A stretch of DNA of 64,000 nucleotides from Apoderus coryli (Eukaryota; Arthropoda; Insecta; Coleoptera; Attelabidae), in contig OU452198.1 in assembly GCA_911728435.2 (NCBI GenBank), forward strand, positions 14,728,001 to 14,792,000, read 5' to 3'. The position numbers and the translations under genes are program-made. Shown here in pieces: positions 1 through 11,579 of the stretch. Position 1 is the first letter of the stretch; the number at the start of each line of letters is the position of its first letter. The notes under the pieces are model-generated. The model saw only the letters and a list, made by a program, of their open reading frames with translations. It searched no databases and was not told the DNA's origin.

Positions 1-1593
1 ACCTCAGCAGAGAACAAATTGACACAAGACAACGGTTCACAAATAAAATGTTCGTTATTTCTTGCAGATCCACCATGGCAGCGTAACGTGCGACAGAAGA
101 ATGATTTTAATGTGTAATTACTAATGAATGTATTAGCAAGTTTTTCTTCACACTGCCAGTGTTCTGTTACACATAAAATATCTATTTGATTATTAGTTAA
201 ATAAACATCAAGCAAACCTATTTTGTTGGAAAGGCACTGGACATTTCAATGTAAAATATTGCAGATGCTATGGATTGTATCCACTTGCTAGGGTAGCTCA
301 AGATTATAAAAAAAACAAATTTCTCTGTGCTAAAATGCTTCCCAAATGTAAAGCCATTTTTATTCTACCAGATTTCTTTAACACTGAATGTTTATTACTT
401 AAGAAAAAGTAACCTATTGCTGTAAAGCTGATAAAAATTGTTTTAAAATGATGAATCAGTCGATCCCTACTGCTATTTAAGACTTTGGTGGTTGTGTGCA
501 CTCCTATCACAGGGTTTGAGCTATTTCAACGAAAAACTAATGGGTTCATCCTATAGGACTCCCCCAAACTCATATACAAAAATTTAGCTTTATTAGTTTA
601 GTTAGCGTTTAGAAGATATTGTAGAAGATAGAATACACACAGACAGACAAACTTTCATCTGTAAATGGTCTTAGTCGTCTCAAGGGACTTCCCTTGGGCG
701 GGAAACTAATACAGTTTGACAATGTTTCGCTGGCAAAGGAAAATGGAAATTAAAACGCAAGAGTGTCAATACGCAAGAATAACTTCAAATGAGTGTCTTT
801 TGATGCTTAATATTAAATTTGCAGCAATTCTGCAAAGACTTTTCAAGATAGATATGATATCCTAGTTTTTAAATCGCTTTAGGAAATTCTCGTACGAACA
901 AGAATATATTTCCTTGCAAAATATAAAATGAAATCACCTGAACAACTTTAGGGTAAACATGACTCAACAGACTGGCATTATCTTCAATTTATTTCCTTCT
1001 AGTACAACCTAACGTGATAGAGACACTAGAATCAATTAAAATACCCCGGAGTTACACATAAAACAACGTGGAAACAGTGAGTGTGCCATAAGCGGTGAGT
1101 TTTTAACGGTATACGGTGGTGTATGCTCTTCGCGTTATCCAGAATTACCGTAAGCTACTCTCCACACTATCAGGTATCTACTGTTTGCCATCCCACACCT
1201 CCATTCCCGTACGAACTGTTTGTTAAAGGTTTTTTCCGCGTTTTAAATTCATTAAAAAGTTCACTGACAGATTAAAGCTGAGCTTTTTTTCTCTCTGAAA
1301 TAATATCGTAGGACTTCATTTCACTGGGTTTAATTAAATTTTTTAGAAGCCGTTTCTAGATGGATCATATTTCCTGGAAAATAATATCTCATTGAGACAA
1401 ATGTGCGTCTCGAATACGGTGAACAGTTCTATGAATTCTTGTAAGTTTTATATGAACCGTAGCTTCTACTGCTTGGATATCATTTGTCTTCTTTTAACTG
1501 GTGTATTTGTTTGAATTGTGAAATATTTACTTGAATCTTTATTTAATTAAAACGTTAATATCGGTGAAATGCAAATCGCATTTACTGCATAAA
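1..1593. other. No gene recognised; contains dispersed-repeat fragment
   Basis: I see no coding region here. Bases about 520-715 match, in minus orientation, a dispersed repeat seen again at 8755-8900, 25590-25955, 26373-26690 and 51895-52035. Shared phrases include the segment around TGGGTTCATCCTA and the segment around GTCTTAGTCGTCTCA. The rest is AT-rich unique-looking DNA. Confidence 0.5.
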
Positions 1594-1595
1594 TA

Positions 1596-1665
1596 CAGGG
1601 TGTTTAAAAAAGCACGGCAATATTTAAGGGGGTGATTGCTCAGGTCATTTTCAAATATGTTAAAA
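1596..1665 (+). mobile_element. Solitary mariner-like transposon terminus
   Basis: The sequence starts TA|CAGGGTGTTTAAAAAAG and continues with a GGGGGTGATT block. The inverted right end of the element finishing at 7560 has the same organisation (CAGGGAGTTTCAAAAAG, then GGGGGTGATT). It is either a lone end or the far end of that element, pushed 6 kb away by nested insertions. No transposase is attached directly. Confidence 0.45.
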
Positions 1666-1989
1666 ACGTAGTTTCGTTTATGCATAGCTTGCAAATATTA
1701 GAATGCACTGCCGAGTACCTGAAAAATATTTCATTATTGAATTTTAAACTAGCTGTTGCCCTCGAGGCACGAATAGCTCTCCATATTTAAGTGTAAAAGT
1801 CATAATTTTATGACCTTTTTGTCATTTATCTAAATTTTTGTTTTGTTTTAGACATCAGCTATTTTTTTTTTTTTTGTATCGGGTTTTGTGCCTTTTTCTT
1901 CTCTTTGGAGGCACTATTTATACGCAGATATTTTATATTTCAGATCTAGGCCAAATTCTTGTACGCAAAATAATTGATTTTTTTTTAGT

Positions 1990-3510
1990 TTTATTATAAA
2001 ATTTATTTTGCCCCCTTTTCTACTATTTACGAACGCCTATGTAAACAAAATTGTTATGCTGCATGTTGTAGGTTATCCGTTAAGTGGTTTTTGAGTTATC
2101 ACGGATACAATTTTTTCCTGACCCTTTTATAGAATTTTCACGGACGCCTATGGAACATTAATTTTTGTCGTGTATTTTTAACATCAATTCAACTAGTTAA
2201 ATATAAAATTTTTTACATTTTAATTTTTTTTTCATTTTACCCCTTTTTTTTACTATTTACGAACGCCTATGTAAATAAAAATTTTATGCTGCATTTTTTA
2301 GGTTATCTTATATGAAAGCTATATATAATTACCCAATTTTTCTGGTATATTTGGGAAACATTTTTTTTTTCGTTTTTGACTCTTTTTTTAAGACTATTTT
2401 CGAACGCCTGTGTGAACTAATTCTTTTATGTAACATTTTTTAGGTTATATTCTATCACACTTATAAAAAATTATTCAATATTTCGGATAAGTTTAAGAAC
2501 TATAATTTTTTTAAATTTTTGAACCCTCTTTTAAACCCCTATGCCTACGCTCAATGTTAATCACCACCTATAAATAGCCTGTAGTATTTTCGTACCAAAT
2601 GTGGTTAAAATCCGTTAAGTGGTTTTTGAGTTATCACGGATACAAATTTTTTCTGACCCTTTTATAGAATTTTCACGGACGCCTATGGAACATTAATTTT
2701 TGTCGTGTATTTTTAACACCAACTCAACTAGTTAAATATAAAAATTTTTACATTTTAATTTTTTTATTTTACCCCTTTTTCTACTATTTACGAACGCCTA
2801 TGTAAATAAAAATTTTATGCTGCATTTTTTAGGTTATCTTATATCAAAGCTATATATAATTAGCCAATTTTTCTGGTATATTTGGGAAACATTTTTTTTT
2901 CGTTTTTGACCCTTTTTTAACACTATTTTCGAACGCCTGTGTGAACTAATTCTTTTATGTAACATTTTTTAGGTTATATTCTATCACAACTATAAAAAAT
3001 TATTCAATATTTCGGATAAGTTTAAGAACTATGATTTTTTAAATTTTTGAAACCTGTTTTAAACCCCTTGCCCACGCTCAATGTTAATCACCACCTATAA
3101 TTATCCTATAGTATTTTCGTACCAAATGTGGTTAACATCCGTTAAGTGGTTCAATAACTAGTTAATATTTCTGCTATTTTTAAGAAATACGTTTTTTTTA
3201 ATCTTTTTTACCCCATTTTACACTATTTTCGAACGCCAATGTGGTCTAATATTTTATGTTCAATATTTTAGGTTATATTCAATTAAATGCGTAAAAAATT
3301 ATGCAGTATTTCGGATAAGTTTAAGAACTATGAATTTTTTTAATTTTTGAACCCTCTTTTAAACCCTTTGCCTACGCTCAATGTTTCCCAAAATCTAATC
3401 AGCTCCTTGCCATGTCCAATAGTATTTTTGTACCAAATTTGGTTAAAATCTGTTAAGCGGTTTTTGCGTTTTCGTGGATACAGACAGACAGACAGACAGA
3501 CATTTTTTTA
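1990..3510. repeat. Degenerate tandem repeat, about 535-bp period, with GAACGCCTATGT motif
   Basis: Two long units are offset by about 535 bp (ATCACGGATACAA at about 2098 and again at about 2633), followed by a partial third. Inside them the phrase CGAACGCCTATGT or close variants recurs about every 110-180 bp (about 2030, 2263, 2403, 2792, 2932, 3234). The block ends in a CAGA microsatellite at about 3481-3502. A reverse-complement relative lies at 59370-59590. It is non-coding. Confidence 0.7.
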
Positions 3511-3600
3511 AAACTACTTATTTATGTATAAAATGACCAAAAAGAAGTATTTCCGGTGAAATTAAAATTTTTTTTTCATGAAACTAATAGTCTCCATATA

Positions 3601-5876
3601 CAGGGTGTCCTACGGTGGCAACCCATTAGATTATTTCCGAAACTACTTCGAATTGAATTTTGAAAATTTCAGTGTCTATATTGTGAAATATGCTCTACTC
3701 AAATAATATAATAGCAACGGCATAGCACTTCCGGTTATACCGGAAGTTGATGGCAACTTTGTTATTTTAAATATAACACCCTATATATTATTACATTTTT
3801 GGATTCTAAATAAGATTTCAGACATATTTCATGTATCATGTCCTATACCTAACGTCAGTTGTTTTTAACTTATATCAAGATTTATGTCAAAATTGACAGT
3901 TTAGGGCTCCTTAAGAATTCCGTTTTTCCTTGTAAATCAGTATTTAATAATTATTTTGCAGGTATTTTCTTATCAGGTGGGATCTTCTTTTTCGAATTGA
4001 CAAGACATTTTCTGATTACTTTATACAGAATGGTTAAAAAATTATATTGAAAACGGTTCAAGAAAAACAGTTGAAAGTCAATTTTTTCAAATGGAATGGG
4101 TATATTATTATTATTTTATCTTCCTTAGCATTAAAAAATAATGCAATTTTGTAATAGGTTATCATTTTCTAAAATGCATAGTTTTCGAAATATCGTCATT
4201 TTAAATTTTTCTGCAGCGCCTACCGTTGTCTCTCTGGAAACTAGCTAATTAATTTAGTTAACCATGAAAATAATGACATTTCTTCTGAATTAGCATAAAC
4301 GTCAAACTAAATACGAAATTAGTTGTTGATATCCAATCAGTCGTTATTTATCAATATTTGTGACTATTATATTTTACAATAACTATTACAAAATGGAAAA
4401 TATTTATTCATATGCTGATATTGTAAATGTATTATTAACCCATGGAGAATGTAACAAAGTGATTAATAGAACCTGTAGAGTATTTAACGAGAGAAATCCG
4501 CATTTGCCAACAATGACTAGAGAAAAATTAAGAAGAATTTTGAGAAATCAAATACGGTGGGGGCAGTGTCATGCAAATCGAGTACTACAAAAACCTGTAA
4601 CTACAAATGAGGATAATGTGGTAAATGTTTTGGCATATTTTAATACATATTCTGAATCATCATCTAGGAATTTCAAAATCCTCTGTCCAAAAAATATTAA
4701 AAAGTAGTGGTTTACATCCACTTAAATTCAAATATCTTTGTGCTCTGGAAGCAGGTGATGCCGAACGACGTGTACGGTTCTGCGAAACCATTTTAACACG
4801 AACGCAAAAAGTGATGATGACAGATGAGTCAAAATTTTCGAGAGATGGAATCGTTAATAGACAAAATAGTCATTTTTGGGCTTCTGAGAATCCGCACGCT
4901 ATTCGTGAACGAAATTTTCAAAATAAATTTAGTGTGAACGTTTTTACGAGCATAATTTAAATACGGAAGGTTATCTTTATATTTTGCAAAATGTTGTAGC
5001 GCATTTTTTGGATGATCTACCATTAAATGAATTAAGAAGTTGTTGGTACCAGTTAGATGGAGCACCACCTCACTGTGGAAATAGAATCACACAACAGCTT
5101 AATGAAATGTTTGAAGATCAATGGATCAGACGTTTAGGGCCTTGGGATTGGCCAGTGATATCTCCAGATATATCACCGCTGGATTTTTTCTTTAAAATGA
5201 CAATAATTTCATGGTTAACTAAATTAATTAGCTAGTTTCCAGAGAGACAACGGTAGGGGCTGCAGAAAAATTTAAAATGACGATATTTCGAAAACTATGC
5301 ATTTTAGAAAATGATAACGTATTACAAAATTGCATTATTTTTTAATGCTAAGGAACATAAAATAATAATAATATACCCATTCCATTTGAAAAAATTGACT
5401 TTCAACTGTTTTTCTTGAACTGTTTTCAATATAATTTTTTGACCACCCTGTATAAACTAATCAGAAAATGTTTTGTCAATTCGAAAAAGAAGATCCCACC
5501 TGATAAGAAAATACCTGCAAAATAATTATTAAATACTGATTTATAAGGAAAAAACGGAATTCTTATGGAGCCCTAAACAGTCAATTTTGACATAAATCTT
5601 GATATAAGTCAAAAAAGACTGACGTTAGGTATAGGACATGATACATGAAATATGTCTGAAATCTTATTTAGATTCCAAAAATGTAATAATATATGGGGTG
5701 TTCCATTTAAAATAACAAAGTTGCCATCAACTTCCGGTTTAACCGGAAGTGCTATGCCGTTGCTATTATATTATTTGAGTAGAGCAGATTTCACAATATA
5801 GACGCTGAAACTTTCAAAATTCAATTCGAAGTAGTTTCTGAAATAATCTAATGGGTTGCCACCGTAGGACACCCTG
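3601..5876. mobile_element. Composite DD41D mariner-like transposon with 675-bp inverted arms
   Basis: The element is bounded by TA at 3599-3600 and 5877-5878, with ends CAGGGTGTCCTACGGTGGCA and its complement. Inverted arms run about 3601-4277 and 5202-5876. Inside the arms lies a second pair of termini (4026 and 5450, CAGaaTGGT/ACCACCCTG, each flanked by TA), so the element looks nested. The right arm starts immediately after the third catalytic motif of the transposase and has replaced its C-terminus. The copy is dead because the transposase is frameshifted. Confidence 0.85.
4393..5215 (+). pseudogene. DUF4817-like DD41D transposase, frameshifted and 3'-truncated
   Basis: Reading starts at MENIYSYADIVNVLLT, an N-terminal helix-turn-helix of the DUF4817-like type. 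It moves to a second frame near 4690 and a third near 4960. The three catalytic blocks of a Tc1/mariner DDE/D transposase are visible: MTDESKF, QLDGAPPH and SPDISPLDFF. I count 41 residues between the second and third aspartates, which is the DD41D spacing. The WGHLK-type segment and C-terminus that normally follow are missing, because the inverted arm begins at that point. Expected full length by comparison with the intact copy at 39870-40943 is about 357 residues. It is non-functional. Confidence 0.85.
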
Positions 5877-5878
5877 TA

Positions 5879-6284
5879 TACATATATTACATATATGATA
5901 TGGAGAGCTAAAAAATACTGAAGTTGTAGGTACTATAATAGTCAGATTAACTGAGGGCTAAAAGTATGACGATCTGTATTGCTCTTGACTTGGATTCATC
6001 TGGCTTGATTATTGATTCATTTTAAATAATTGTTGTGTACGTAGATAGTAATATAGGTAATAGGTATGTTGAAAATTGTCTAAATATTTATGTACATTAT
6101 GTGTAATTGTAAGAGGCTTATTTTGTTGTATGGCTGTCTGTGTATGAGAAGGTTTTGTATGGTTAGGTAGAATAGCGAATCTCGCCATTTCAATGAATTG
6201 TTTTTCGCGCTATATTTTGTTATTGTTAATTCATTGAATAAAGTAATTATTATTTTTTTAAAAAAAGTTCCCATAAATATACGT
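5879..6284. other. No gene recognised
   Basis: AT-rich spacer between two transposon relics. I see no supported feature. Confidence 0.4.
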
Positions 6285-7560
6285 CCGGAAAGTTTTTTGT
6301 AAATAACGGGTTTGTTTAATTAATTCAGTAAAATATGTCCTTACCGATTTCTTTGAAATTTCGCAGCGTTGTTGCTAGAAATAGGGAAAAACTTTTGAAA
6401 GTGACCACCTCTATGTCGGATATATTACTCCAATCTTCTTCTCACTGACTGGCGAACTCTCTCAAAAATACCAGGGTCATTTCTAATCGAATTACACCCA
6501 GCAATAATGCGATTCGTTAGGACCTCCACATTTTCCAGAGGAGCGTAACGTAAATCAAAGACTTCAGATGGCCCCACATGAAAAAATCCAGAGGGTTTAA
6601 ATTCGGGGATCGTGCAGGTCATATAAGTGAGGTCCACCTTGGCCAATCCAGTGATTTCAGTATGTTTCTGTTAAAATGCGCTGGTGCACCATCGTGCATA
6701 AACCACATTGCATTTCTTATTGCCAATGGTACGTTCTCCGGTAATCCAGGAAGCATGTGTTCCAGAAAGTCGCGATATACCTCTGCGGTAAGCCTTCCTA
6801 GTAGAAATACCCACAATTCCAATCTAAACGTTCAACGAAAACTGATGTTGAAAATGATATACAACTATCGCATGCGGATTTTCATCAAACCATATAAATA
6901 TCGTTAGTATGAAAATCCCTTATTTCTTGAACAACTCGCTTGATTAGTAAACAAAATCAGGATGAGGAATTTCAACAATTTCGTGCAAAAGCCATTGACA
7001 GAATGTCATACCAGCGTAAAAATAAGAGACAGTATACCCACTATGGTTGGCATTCCTTGTGTGGCGTTTACAGAGAGAAGCTGTGTGTCGGCGTAGAGAG
7101 TGAGATACGGGAGCATCTATACACGCGTGTTTAAAAATTATTCTTACGAGGGCGGTAAAAATGTAATTGTATATTCGTTATAACTCGTAAACGAAGCAAC
7201 ATATGAAAAAAAAAAACAAGAGATAAAAAAGTTGTAGTTTTAGTTGCTTGATCTCAAGACAATATCGAAATTAAATTACAGTCAGTAGCGTACATTTTTT
7301 GTCAATAATTTTTATTAAGTTGTCCCCCCTAACGCCACTGGACTTAATTATTTTGATCTAATTAGAGCCATATAAGCTCCCTATATCTAGCAACAACACT
7401 GCCAAATTTAAAAGAAATCTGTAAGGGGATATTTGAGTTAACTACAAAAAATCGTTATATACAAAAAAATTTCAACACCTTGTATCTTGGAAACTTTTTT
7501 TCATAAAATAACCTGAGAAATCACCCCCATAAATATTGCTGCTCTTTTTGAAACTCCCTG
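6285..7560 (-). mobile_element. Mariner-like transposon relic, left end truncated
   Basis: The right end is ...ACTCCCTG|TA at 7560-7562. Segment 7380-7450 is an inverted match to 6290-6420: both carry the phrases TGTCCTTACCGATTTCTTT and GTTGTTGCTAGA or close variants. The outermost 100 bp of the left arm is missing. A minus-strand transposase relic lies inside. A further degenerate relative is at 53289-53800. Confidence 0.65.
6425..6905 (-). pseudogene. Mariner-like (DUF4817-type) transposase C-terminal half, frameshifted
   Basis: On the minus strand from about 6905 I read ENPHAI, then NVWIGIV-like residues. Next comes a clean stretch (6822-6619) with the block MHDGAPAHF, which holds the second catalytic aspartate. 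After a frameshift, the stretch 6646-6425 contains FFHVGP (a decayed WGHLK block), then NSIRNDPGIFERVRQSVRRR and a stop. The first catalytic block and the N-terminus are not recognisable, and the third D block is destroyed at the frameshift. It is a dead transposase. Confidence 0.75.
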
Positions 7561-7562
7561 TA

Positions 7563-7915
7563 TACACCTATTATTGTTGTTTATTTTTAGCCGACATCAT
7601 GAGAACCACAAATCCCAAACAAAATCTCTATGGAACATTCCATTGTGTATAAGTACCCCAACCCACGTTAACCCTCATGCAAACTTTTACGTTAAAATTA
7701 TTTGTTCCGAGACTAAAAATAATTCTTGTTTTTTATTCTCTTAATTAAGGTAATGTATAATGGTTACACGTGAAAAAGAATTTAAAAAATAATTAATAGA
7801 AAGTTTTATTTGAACATAAAAACTTTATGGAAAAGTTGGGAGCAAATTTCTAATTATATTTGAAATTATTCTACAGAGTTGATTACTTAATTTTTGTATA
7901 AAAAATAGGGATTGA
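7563..7915. other. No gene recognised
   Basis: AT-rich spacer. I see no supported feature. Confidence 0.4.
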
Positions 7916-7919
7916 CACC

Positions 7920-8580
7920 GCGTTTCGGTTTTCAGACCAGATTAGATACGGAAACGTACACTACCGCAAGCAGTAACGAAACGGTTAATAACGAAATACG
8001 GAGACACCTAAATCTGCAGCAAAGGGTTATTAACAGAAACGAAATCATTACCGAAACCTGTTCCCACTAAAAACCAACTAACCAAGACCCAGGTAAACGC
8101 TAGCTACCGAAAATAACCTATAGTAACGAAATCTAAGCAACGAAACCGTATAGAAATTATAGCTACGGAACCGAAACCGATAACAAAACTCTTTCGGTTT
8201 CTATATCAGTTCGTTGCACATAGTTTCGGTACCAATTTGAATATTATGCGTTTTGCTTTTTGTTTTATTTACTGCACCGAGGGATTCGGTAATATTTATG
8301 TTTACAGACTCCACTAGTATTTCAATATCTGTAATGAGGGCTTCGGTTCTGTTTCGTTAGTCAGAGTTTTGGTACCTGTTTCGGTTTCGTGCCTCTGGTT
8401 TCGATACCGCTTCGATAATCAGGTATCGGTCCTACTAATGTTCCGATATCGAGAGTTTCGGTTATTAGGTACTACTTTCATTTTGATATCTCAGTCGGTT
8501 CGTTAATTGAAGTTTCGGGTATCTATCACAAAGGATAGTGAACCGTTGTCCATTACGCAGTTCCTTTTCGGTATCAATAC
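7920..8580. repeat. Strand-switching degenerate repeat of GTTTCGTTA-like units
   Basis: From about 7950 to 8180 the top strand is crowded with AACGAAAC and ACCGAAAC words. From about 8190 to 8570 it is crowded with their complements, GTTTCG and TTTCGGTA. The two halves therefore face each other as a loose inverted repeat around about 8185. Unit spacing is irregular (8-30 bp). It is non-coding. Confidence 0.6.
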
Positions 8581-8621
8581 CTACTAAAAAATTTTTTATA
8601 TAGACAAGAAGTTGTACTTAA

Positions 8622-8633
<12 letters not shown>

Positions 8634-8655
<22 letters not shown>
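8634..8655. repeat. (TA)n microsatellite
   Basis: An uninterrupted run of alternating T and A. Confidence 0.9.
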
Positions 8656-8657
<2 letters not shown>

Positions 8658-8754
8658 CTATTTTATATTAATACAAAAAAATTGCCTTTTTTTCACCCCA
8701 AAACTTTCGCGGCAAGATATAATATAATCTAAACTATATGACCTGGGTAACGAA

Positions 8755-8900
8755 ATAAAATTGGAAATGGTCTTAGTCGTCTCAGGGGACTTCAAAATGG
8801 TTATAGCCGTCTTTATCTCAATTTTGTTATCGCATTCACGTAAGTGAAAATAAAAATGTACCATGACTTCGCCCAGTGCTACTATCTTAACACAACTGAA
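8755..8900 (-). repeat. Dispersed repeat fragment (same family as 25590-25955)
   Basis: It shares the run around GTCTTAGTCGTCTCAGGGG and the following GACTTCAAAATGGTTATAGC with the copies at 25840 and (inverted) 26440. It is non-coding. Confidence 0.6.
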
Positions 8901-8992
8901 ACGAAACGACAAAATTGTATAACCTTTTGGTTGTAGGCAACCCGTACAGTAGCATCAGAGAACAAGTTGTTCTCTGGTAGCATACTACATAT

Positions 8993-9085
8993 CAGGGGTC
9001 TCCAAACTACGGCCTGCGGGTCAATTCCGGCCCGCCAGTGCCATCAATCCCGCCCACGGCAGCTTAAGACTAGTGTCATAGAATA
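8993..9085. mobile_element. hAT-like terminal fragment
   Basis: The stretch starts CAGGGGTCTCCAAACTACGG and continues with a GGCCCGCC block. This resembles the ends of widespread hAT elements. I cannot find the partner end or an 8-bp duplication, so only one terminus is claimed. Confidence 0.45.
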
Positions 9086-10459
9086 AATAAAGAGAATATG
9101 AACTCCCACCACTTTCTATTGTCCTGCGCGAGGCAGGTGGTAGCCATTTTTTAATATACACGACAGATCCATGTTTACGTTTTATTGAAATTACAGGATA
9201 GGTAAAGAACAGGGGAGTAATAGAATTATTTTATAATAGAATTACATCTTTATTAATTATAAAAACAAATAAATACTTTTATTCATGTTTCCATATAATC
9301 ATTTTATTTTTAGTTATATTTTTAAAATTTCTATTCATTAATTTTAATGTATAAAATAACCTTAGCCTAAAATATAATTTGGTAACATATTTTTTTGGGA
9401 AATTAGAACATGGATGTTCAAACGTTACATTGTGGCTTAAATTAATAAAATTATTAATAATATTTAACTTAAACAATTTTCAAAATCACCCCAAATAAAA
9501 GGGCAATAATACCTGAGACAAGAATTTACTACCTGGTAATATACGAGTATATAGTAAAAATATTGTAACCATTTTGAAATCAGCGGGTGTTATATACATT
9601 CAGAAAGAATACTAATGTTATAGCTCAATCCGAATGAACCCCAATATGCTATTCAAATTGTTACGGTTCGATTCAAGTTTTACGAGCGGTTTCAACTAAA
9701 GAAGAACAAACAAATAATATCAACTTGAATAATAACAGAATCAAATTATTATATGAATGAAACAAACAACTAAAATAAGCTTTATTAACAACTAAAATAA
9801 GCTTTATTAATCACTTTTTATTTAAAAAAAGATATTTAATTGGTTGACCCTTTTGTCAGTAATTTATCGAAAACTTTCTTAGAAATGAAACACAAAGTTT
9901 GTGGGCTAAAACAACTAATTTAATAATTAAAACTAATTAAAGAAAATGAATAACAACAAGAAATAAATATGTATAAATAAAAGAAAAAGAATGAAACAAT
10001 TAAGCGTTAATGAAAATTTAAAAGAAAATCTTAGTTATTACTTGTACTACTTAAAAATAGGAAAATTAATATAATTACGAATAATTATATTATTCATTTT
10101 TTTATAATATACCCCAATACAGATACAACGACTGGGTGAGAACATTACAAAATAAGATACATTTTTATTTGTATGTCGACTTTAATAAAGATTCTTGATT
10201 TTGGAGTTCACGACTGGACAAAAATGCATTATTTTTTTATGCGCCCGTTATATATATTATTTTGATATGGGAAACCGTGACGCCTTCCAACTAGCTTTGT
10301 ATATATACATGCAGCACGTATTGAAAAGATAACCAGATGTTATAGTTACAGTGTGATCACTCAAAACTTTCGATATAACTTCATGTAAATTAAATGTCGA
10401 ACATTTATTATTATAATAATAAATGTTCGTTATAAACTTTTTTGAAAAAAAGGGTAAAA
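9086..10459. other. No gene recognised; 30-bp perfect palindrome at 10399-10428
   Basis: The stretch is AT-rich. A 22-bp phrase around AACTAAAATAAGCTTTATTAA is duplicated in tandem near 9766-9811. Bases 10399-10413 and 10414-10428 are exact inverted copies with no spacer. No coding potential is visible. Confidence 0.5.
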
Positions 10460-10905
10460 AATTTTTAAATGGCAACCCCCAATTTTATATATTTGTTATT
10501 TTTTTTGCGTCAAAAATGAGGGCAAGTTTTCAAAATATTGACAATTTTAAAAATTTTGAATTTTGACACTTTTTCAATTTGATTTTTCTCTTTTTTTCAA
10601 ATACCCCGTATTAATAATTACTAAAACAATATACGTAGCCGCCTAAAGTAGGTCTATAGCTCCTAGGATATTCTAACAAATTAAATTATTAAAGCCTCCA
10701 TATAATACAAAATTGTAATTATTCTTTAATCTGCAAACGTGATTTTTGACATAAAATTTCAAATATTTCAAAAACGGCTGGAGATAGGTATAACATATAT
10801 GCATGAAATATCTTTAGAATTACAAGGAGAATCAAAAAATATATAATTTATATAGGGTCATATTTGAAATAAGAAAGATGACACCTACTTCCGGTATAAC
10901 CAAAA
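10460..10905. mobile_element. Truncated arm of the 11580-13413 transposon family
   Basis: It matches the right arm of the elements at 11580-13413 and 13907-18382 (phrases TAGGTCTATAGCTCCTAGGA and AAAACGGCTGGAGATAGGTA). It includes the internal junction where CCCCGTATTAATA replaces ACCCTGTATTAGTA. It stops within the ACTTCCGGTATAACC segment before the outer terminus. Confidence 0.7.
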
Positions 10906-11577
10906 AATAATATTTAAGTTATTTTTATTTTATGTCACAGGTAGCCTACGACTGACATGTGTTCCTTATACACACGCGGGTGTACCAAAGGATAGCCCAC
11001 GACACAAAAATCGCCGCATTCTGGAATTTCTTTGGATGAAAAGCGGAAGAAACGATTTCACGTAAATTTGACAAATCAACGAATTAAATTAACGCACCAA
11101 CGAATAGTGAGTTGAAAAAGTGGTAAGTAATCAAGACAAAGAACAACTCTAAAACATTAGGCGTTTATAACTCGATAATTTGTCTATCAAAAAATTTACT
11201 TTTACCCAGTTGACCCACAACCCATTTGAGGTGCTCGGTCAGTGTGCGATAGCCAGAGTCCCGATTTGCTATGGCACATATCTAATCTAGCCCATATGGA
11301 CACCCGTTGCACATGAAATGTACCTATATAGCAACATCTTGTGATGTAAAAACTTATGTGCGGTAACTGAATTGCGGAACGATGAAACGTTTGGAGAAAG
11401 TATAGTGTTTAACAGAAAAACACTCAAGTTATAAGTCGTGTATTATTAAACAAGCTCCAATCACTTTAAGCCTCTGACTAGAGAATATGGGGGTCAATGA
11501 CCTCTTATCCGACATCTATAGTTACAAATAAGTGTACCACATATATCGTTGTTAGGTGTCGCTATAGCTAGTATATA
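10906..11577. other. No gene recognised
   Basis: Spacer between two members of the same transposon family. I see no supported coding region. Confidence 0.4.
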
Positions 11578-11579
11578 TA

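Noticed and set aside
1990..3510. CRISPR-like array of regularly repeated words
   Set aside because: The units are long, degenerate and AT-rich, in a clearly eukaryotic context.
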